This document shows positions 7,173-11,132 of a DNA stretch of 11,132 nt, one piece after another. The stretch covers positions 1 through 11,132 of the forward strand of contig JAIRRK010000068.1 of NCBI GenBank assembly GCA_031256015.1. Reading direction: 5' to 3'. The notes beneath the pieces are model-generated. The model had not been told where the DNA came from. It saw only the letters and a program-made list of their open reading frames with translations, and ran no database searches. Source of the DNA: Dysgonamonadaceae bacterium. Lineage in GTDB: Bacteria; Bacteroidota; Bacteroidia; Bacteroidales; Azobacteroidaceae. Every line of letters begins with the position of its first letter. The first letter of the stretch is position 1. The translations under genes and the position numbers were made by a program.

Positions 7173-9647
7173 ATGGATACAAAAAAAACACTGAATAAAA
7201 TGCTTCCTCATTTAGGAATCCTTTTATTTTTCTTTCTTATCGTTTTCGTCTATTTTCAGCCGGCTTTCGAAGGGAAAATATTAATGCAAAGCGATATTGC
7301 TCACTTAAGCGGTGTTGCTCAAGAAACTTTGGAATACGGCCAATCAACAGGATGGACGGGGTCCGTCTTTTCCGGAATGCCGACCTATCAGATTACAGGA
7401 TACGAAACAAGTCCGAACTTTATTAAACAGTTATTTGCTCTCATTTATTCGGATACGGTCGGGCCTGTCTTTTTCTTTTTAGTCACCTCTTACTTTTTAT
7501 TTATTCTGTTAGGAGTTCCTTGGTGGTTGGCGGCGTTGGGAGCCATAGCATCGGCTTTCTCTTCTTATAATCTTATTATCATTGTTGCGGGACATATCAC
7601 CAAAGTCTGGGTTTTAGCCTTTGTTCCTCTGGTCCTTGCCGGGTTATACCTTGTTTTTACAAGAAAATATTGGGCCGGATTGATGGTCTTTTCATTGGGA
7701 TTATCTCTCTTAATTGCAATCAATCACTTACAAATCACGTACTATGTTGCTATTTTCTGTTTGATTTTATTTGCGGGATTTACACTCCATTCCCTATTGA
7801 AAAAGGAATACAAAAGTCTCGGAATAGCCTCTATTGCATTGTTTTTCGGGATTGTTACGGCCGTACTTACCAACTTATCGGGTTTGTATATCAATTACGA
7901 ATCGGGACAAGAAAGTACGCGCGGAAAAACCGAATTAACGCCTTTGAACAACGAAAGTAAAGTAACCGACGGTTTGGAGAAAGATTATGTATTTGCTTGG
8001 AGTCAAGGAATTGACGAAACTCTTTCTTTAATCATTCCGAATATCAAAGGAGGAGCTTCGGGCGGCACTTTGGACAAAAACTCGCATCTGTATAAGGAAT
8101 TGAAACAACAGGGCGCACAAGTAGGAAAAGAAATCCGAACGAACACTTATTGGGGTGAAAAAGCATTTACCGCCGGCCCGGTTTATTTCGGTGCCGTCAT
8201 CAGCTTTTTATTTCTGTTCGCTCTTTTTATCATTCCTCAAAAATACAAATGGTGGTTGTTCGGCTCGACCGTTCTTTTCATATTCTTGGCTTGGGGGAAA
8301 AACATGGCTTGGTTCAACGACTTCATGTATTATTATTTTCCTTTATATAATAAGTTCCGAACAGTTGAAACGGCTTTGGTGATTCCGGGATTTATATTTC
8401 CCATTCTGGCTGTTTTAGGAATCAATGAATTGGTTAACGGCAACCCGGAAAAGAAGAAATTAAAAACAGCTCTCTTTTGGTCGGGAGGAATCACTGCCGG
8501 CATTTGTTTTGTTTTATGGATTATGCCGGGATTGTTTTTCAATTTCGAATCCGGTTACGATGCTCAGTATAATCTCCCCGATTGGTATCTGCTTGCTTTG
8601 GCCGAAGACAGGAAAAACCTGCTGCAAGCCGATGCTTTGCGTTCTCTTATTTTCATCGCATGGACAGCCGGATTGATTTTCCTTTACATTCAATCAAAAA
8701 AGAAAAAAAGTTCCTTGTCGATAATGGCCGTCGGACTTATTGTACTTGTTCTTGTCGATATGTGGCAAATAGACAAACGCTATTTGAATCACAGCATGTT
8801 TCAAAGTAGAAAATCGCATAACGAACAGCTTTTCACTCAAACAACCGCCGACAGAATTATTTTACAGGATACTCATCTTTCCTATCGGGTGCTGAATCTG
8901 AATAATCCTTTTCAGGATTCACGAACATCGTATTATCACAAATCGTTAGGAGGATACAGTGCCGCCAAGCTGGGTCGTTATCAAGATTTGATAGACAGAA
9001 GATTAACGAAAGAAATAAATTCGATTACAGACGTTTTCGGACAAGCTTCCGCTAACACGGATTTCTATGAGGTTTTTGAGAAATCACCTTCCCTGAACAT
9101 GCTGAACGCAAAGTATTTCATTTACAATCCCGACGCCGCGCCCTTGATAAATCCCTATGCCTGCGGGAATGCGTGGTTTGTGAACTCTTATCGTTTCACC
9201 GATACGCCCGACGAAGAAATGGCGGCACTGGAAACCTTAGACCCCCAAACAGAAGCCGTTTTAGATAAACAATTCGAAGCAAATCTGGCAAACCTGAAAA
9301 TCATTCCGGACGAAAGCGCGTCAATAGAAATAACGGCTTATTCCCCGAATAAAGTCGAATACCGTTCTTTTTCCGACCAAACAGGATTAGCCGTATTCTC
9401 GGAAATATACTACAAAAACGGATGGAAAGCCTTTATCGACGGAGAACAAGTCCCAATCAGCAGAGCCGATTGGATTCTTCGGGCAATCGTTATTCCCGCC
9501 GGAGAACATCAAGTCGAGTTTGTTTTCGACCCGGATAATGTTCGCACCTTCAGTACAATCACAACCGTTTTTTCCGGTTTACTTATTCTGCTGATTATCG
9601 GAAGCATTGTCGCTTTTCTCCGTAAACAACCGGGTAAAAATGAATAA
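7173..9647 (+). CDS. YfhO-type multi-pass membrane protein, possible GT-C glycosyltransferase
   Basis: An 824-residue inner-membrane protein. I count about 14 hydrophobic spans: one near residues 12-29, a dense set between about 90 and 530, then a soluble domain of some 230 residues, and a last span near the C-terminus. The loop after the first span carries LMQSDIAHLSG followed by SGMPTYQI; an acidic residue in this loop is typical of GT-C-fold enzymes. AGHITKVWVLAFVPLVLAGL and the C-terminal beta-rich block YYKNGWKAFIDGEQVPISRA, ending PAGEHQVEFVFDP, are features I know from YfhO-family proteins. B. subtilis YfhO is implicated in lipoteichoic-acid glycosylation; Bacteroidetes members are largely uncharacterised. 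Sugar transfer on the periplasmic face is thus an inference. I chose ATG 7173 over a TTG at 7149 because a promoter box covers the latter. The stop overlaps the next gene by 8 nt. Confidence 0.85.
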   Translation: MDTKKTLNKMLPHLGILLFFFLIVFVYFQPAFEGKILMQSDIAHLSGVAQETLEYGQSTGWTGSVFSGMPTYQITGYETSPNFIKQLFALIYSDTVGPVFFFLVTSYFLFILLGVPWWLAALGAIASAFSSYNLIIIVAGHITKVWVLAFVPLVLAGLYLVFTRKYWAGLMVFSLGLSLLIAINHLQITYYVAIFCLILFAGFTLHSLLKKEYKSLGIASIALFFGIVTAVLTNLSGLYINYESGQESTRGKTELTPLNNESKVTDGLEKDYVFAWSQGIDETLSLIIPNIKGGASGGTLDKNSHLYKELKQQGAQVGKEIRTNTYWGEKAFTAGPVYFGAVISFLFLFALFIIPQKYKWWLFGSTVLFIFLAWGKNMAWFNDFMYYYFPLYNKFRTVETALVIPGFIFPILAVLGINELVNGNPEKKKLKTALFWSGGITAGICFVLWIMPGLFFNFESGYDAQYNLPDWYLLALAEDRKNLLQADALRSLIFIAWTAGLIFLYIQSKKKKSSLSIMAVGLIVLVLVDMWQIDKRYLNHSMFQSRKSHNEQLFTQTTADRIILQDTHLSYRVLNLNNPFQDSRTSYYHKSLGGYSAAKLGRYQDLIDRRLTKEINSITDVFGQASANTDFYEVFEKSPSLNMLNAKYFIYNPDAAPLINPYACGNAWFVNSYRFTDTPDEEMAALETLDPQTEAVLDKQFEANLANLKIIPDESASIEITAYSPNKVEYRSFSDQTGLAVFSEIYYKNGWKAFIDGEQVPISRADWILRAIVIPAGEHQVEFVFDPDNVRTFSTITTVFSGLLILLIIGSIVAFLRKQPGKNE

Positions 9648-10551
9648 ACACTTTTCGGTTGTTGTATGCACCTATAATCGGGCCGATTATCTTGCCAAAA
9701 CATTGGAAAGCATTGCTTTGCAGGAATATCCGGGCAATTGTTTCGAGGTAATTATTGTTGACAATAACAGTTCCGACAACACAAAAGAGGTTTGTGACAA
9801 ATATAGTTCGAGATTTCCGATACTTCCGATTCGTTATTTCAAGGAAACGCAACAGGGAATTTCGTTCGGCCGAAATAAGGGTGTAAACGAGGCTCAAGGT
9901 GAAATTATCGCATTTATCGATGACGACGAAACCATCCGTCCCGATTATTTGGAGCATCTGAATAAGCTGTTCAATCAGTATCCCGATGCCGAGTTATGCA
10001 GTGGTCCGGTCGTTCCGATATACGAAGCAACTCCTCCCGATTGGCTTTCTCCCTATATCGAGAGGGCCGTTACCGGAGCCTACGATAAAGGAAATAAAAT
10101 AAAAACAGTCGGGCCGAACGATTATCCCGGAACAGGACATGCCACATTTAAAAAAGAACTCTTTATTAAGTACGGAGGATTTAATACCGATTTAGGCCGA
10201 CGAGGTTCTTCCTTGATGGGTGCCGAGGATAAAGACTTTTTTCTTCGATTAATTCAAAACGGTATAAAATGCTATTATTTGCCTTCCGCTGAAATTTTCC
10301 ATCACATTCCCAAAGAAAAATTAACGGACGATTTCTTTGAAAGAATTACTTATGCCATCGGAAAAAGCGAACGAATCCGCACTTTATCGGTTTCGAGAAC
10401 CGATTTTTTCAAGCGACTTGTTTCCGAAATTATCAAATGGGGAGGAAGTATCGCTTTATTTTGTTTTTATCTGATTCAATTTCAATATTCCAAGGGGAAA
10501 AAACTACTCCGGTTTCGCTTCAATGTAACCAAAGGATTGCTTGGAAAGTGA
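9640..10551 (+). CDS. Family 2 glycosyltransferase
   Basis: A 303-residue enzyme starting at the ATG at 9640, which overlaps the YfhO-type stop by 8 nt (aATGaaTAA arrangement, also used at the flippase/glycosyltransferase junction). A frame extension to a TTG at 9607 adds 11 residues with no family similarity and is rejected. Motifs: FSVVVCTYNRADYLAKTL, Asp41 in VIIVDNNSSDNT, the metal-binding DDDE at residues 94-97, and GAEDKDFFLR with Glu196-Asp197, the catalytic-base region of many family-2 enzymes. A hydrophobic stretch near residues 266-281 (IALFCFYLIQF) followed by basic residues suggests membrane attachment at the C-terminus. Its tight coupling to the YfhO-type gene, apart from the upstream promoter unit, hints that the two act together, for instance with this enzyme making a lipid-linked sugar donor that a GT-C enzyme uses outside (inference). 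The substrate is unknown. Confidence 0.9.
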   Translation: MNKHFSVVVCTYNRADYLAKTLESIALQEYPGNCFEVIIVDNNSSDNTKEVCDKYSSRFPILPIRYFKETQQGISFGRNKGVNEAQGEIIAFIDDDETIRPDYLEHLNKLFNQYPDAELCSGPVVPIYEATPPDWLSPYIERAVTGAYDKGNKIKTVGPNDYPGTGHATFKKELFIKYGGFNTDLGRRGSSLMGAEDKDFFLRLIQNGIKCYYLPSAEIFHHIPKEKLTDDFFERITYAIGKSERIRTLSVSRTDFFKRLVSEIIKWGGSIALFCFYLIQFQYSKGKKLLRFRFNVTKGLLGK

Positions 10552-10569
10552 AAAACGGCACTTCTCCTC

Positions 10570-10651
10570 GCAGGCCGACTGCGATTCTAATTGCAGGCCG
10601 GCTGCGATTCTAATTGCAGAGTGACTGCGATTCTAATTGCAGGGTGAATAC
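10570..10651. repeat. Tandem array of three 23-bp palindromic repeats plus a partial fourth
   Basis: Three head-to-tail 23-bp copies begin at 10570, 10593 and 10616, with a degenerate partial copy from 10639. Each has the form GCAG, five variable bases, then CTGCGATTCTAATT. The last 14 bases of one copy plus the GCAG of the next make CTGCGATTCTAATTGCAG, a near-perfect palindrome that could fold in RNA to a 7-bp stem (one G-U pair) with a four-base loop. Variation is concentrated in the five bases between GCAG and CTGC (GCCGA, GCCGG, AGTGA). The array begins 18 bp after the last glycosyltransferase stop, outside any gene, and is more G/C-rich than its surroundings. Function is not known to me. 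Confidence 0.85.
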
Positions 10652-10676
10652 ACTCGGGCAGGACGGGCAGAACACA

Positions 10677-10705
10677 AAAGCCGGCTCCATCCCGGAGCCG
10701 GCTTT
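10677..10705. terminator. Strong hairpin terminator between convergent genes, likely bidirectional
   Basis: A perfect 12-bp inverted repeat (AAAGCCGGCTCC and GGAGCCGGCTTT) surrounds a 5-base loop. On the plus strand the stem ends in TTT followed by a run of C; on the minus strand it is followed by TTTTGTGTT, a better U-tract. It sits between the end of the glycan cluster (plus) and the LRR gene end (minus), where it can serve both transcripts. Confidence 0.85.
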
Positions 10706-10781
10706 CCCCCAATTTAATTTTAACTAGAAAAACATGGTTATTCTTTCATTTCCTTCCTCACGATTTCTCCGGCGGCGGTTG

Positions 10782-11132
10782 TTATCCGAAACGGAAACTC
10801 CAGCCTTTGTTAGTGGCAATGCTGCGGTTGCAGGTGGCAGTTCCGGGATTACCTGAAATATATATATAACCCGACTGAACGGTGGGTAAAGACGTGAATA
10901 TAGTATTAAGGGCAGCAGCGGCTAACTGATTCTCTTGACACCTCAACTCTGTTAATTCCGTATTGTTTGACACGTCTAATGCGGTGAGCTGATTACTGTA
11001 ACACTCCAACCTTGCTAACTCCGTATTTCTTGATACATCCAATGCGGTGAGCTGATTACTGTAACACTCCAACTCTGCTAACTCCGTATTTCTTGATACA
11101 TCCAATGCGGTGAGCTGATTACTGTAACACCT
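10782..11132 (-). CDS. Leucine-rich-repeat protein, C-terminal fragment (gene runs off the window)
   Basis: The minus strand is open from the window edge to a TAA at 10784-10782, giving the last 116 residues of a longer protein. An apparent TTG start at 11105 is a leucine codon inside a repeat, so the true start lies outside. The fragment holds just over three 21-residue repeats of the form LxCYSNQLTALDVSxNTELx, then a capping region with an IYISGNPGTATC block and a final NKGWSFRFG. This repeat type is common in secreted or surface proteins of Bacteroidetes, with roles in adhesion or protein binding suggested for relatives. No signal peptide can be seen because the N-terminus is missing. No T9SS-type C-terminal sorting domain follows the repeats in this frame. 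A different frame just past the stop encodes a plausible extra tail (see findings), so the end of this gene may be frameshifted. Confidence 0.85.
   Translation of the reverse strand, partial: RCYSNQLTALDVSRNTELAELECYSNQLTALDVSRNTELARLECYSNQLTALDVSNNTELTELRCQENQLAAAALNTIFTSLPTVQSGYIYISGNPGTATCNRSIATNKGWSFRFG
10935..11132 (-). repeat. 63-bp tandem repeats within the LRR gene
   Basis: Units at 10998-11060 and 11061-11123 differ at only two adjacent bases (61 of 63 identical), changing one Glu codon to Arg. A more diverged unit occupies 10935-10997, and a new unit begins at 11124 and continues off the window. Each unit encodes one 21-residue leucine-rich repeat. Near-identity at DNA level suggests recent duplication within the gene. 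Confidence 0.9.

Noticed and set aside
9607-9639. TTG start extending the last glycosyltransferase by 11 residues
   Set aside because: The extra residues lack family similarity, while the ATG at 9640 starts directly before the conserved first strand and has the same 8-nt overlap layout as another junction.
9595-9957. 120-residue minus-strand open frame
   Set aside because: It lies opposite the conserved catalytic domain of the last glycosyltransferase and shows no independent start signal or motif.
10570-10651. CRISPR array
   Set aside because: The 23-bp units are directly adjacent with no unique spacers of normal length, and no cas gene is visible; the five-base variable block is too short to be a spacer.
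10734-10856. Short plus-strand frame starting at ATG 10734
   Set aside because: About 40 residues, mostly antisense to the LRR gene end, with low-complexity Arg and Gly/Ala stretches and no promoter; not supported as a gene.

Overview
The window looks like a chromosomal segment of a Bacteroidota (Bacteroidales-type) bacterium. Evidence: three TAnnTTTG promoter elements of the Bacteroidetes sigma-factor type lie where promoters are expected; gene starts lack clear Shine-Dalgarno sequences and sit in A/T-rich leaders; and the gene content (a NhaD-type antiporter with a Bacteroidetes-like N-terminus, a large YfhO-type membrane protein, and a leucine-rich-repeat protein with LxCxxNQLTxLDVSxNTxL repeats) fits that phylum. 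A genus cannot be named from the sequence.

Layout. 1-230 (minus) is the start of a NhaD-type Na+/H+ antiporter gene that leaves the window. A 98-bp divergent intergenic region holds one promoter for each direction. 329-2941 (plus) is a complete mutS. From 2989 to 10551, all on the plus strand, comes a compact surface-polysaccharide cluster: a Wzx/MOP-type flippase, a family-2 glycosyltransferase, a family-11 alpha-1,2-fucosyltransferase-like enzyme, a second family-2 glycosyltransferase, an 824-residue YfhO-type multi-pass membrane protein, and a third family-2 glycosyltransferase. Three junctions overlap (8, 16 and 8 nt). The YfhO-type gene has its own promoter element just ahead of it.

After the last glycosyltransferase lies a 230-bp intergenic stretch with three tandem 23-bp repeats, each able to fold into a small hairpin, followed by a strong 12-bp-stem terminator hairpin. 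Convergent to the cluster, on the minus strand, is the 3' end of a leucine-rich-repeat protein gene built from nearly identical 63-bp units.

How it fits together. The cluster encodes steps in making a fucose-containing cell-surface glycan: the glycosyltransferases build a lipid-linked unit at the inner face of the membrane, the flippase moves it across, and the YfhO-type protein may modify or transfer sugars on the outer face (inference). No polymerase (Wzy), initiating phosphoglycosyltransferase, or nucleotide-sugar synthesis gene is visible, so the window carries only part of the pathway. I see no clearly novel system. The items most worth checking are the 23-bp palindromic repeat array, the LRR gene's expanding repeats and its out-of-frame C-terminal tail, and the corrected start of the YfhO-type gene.
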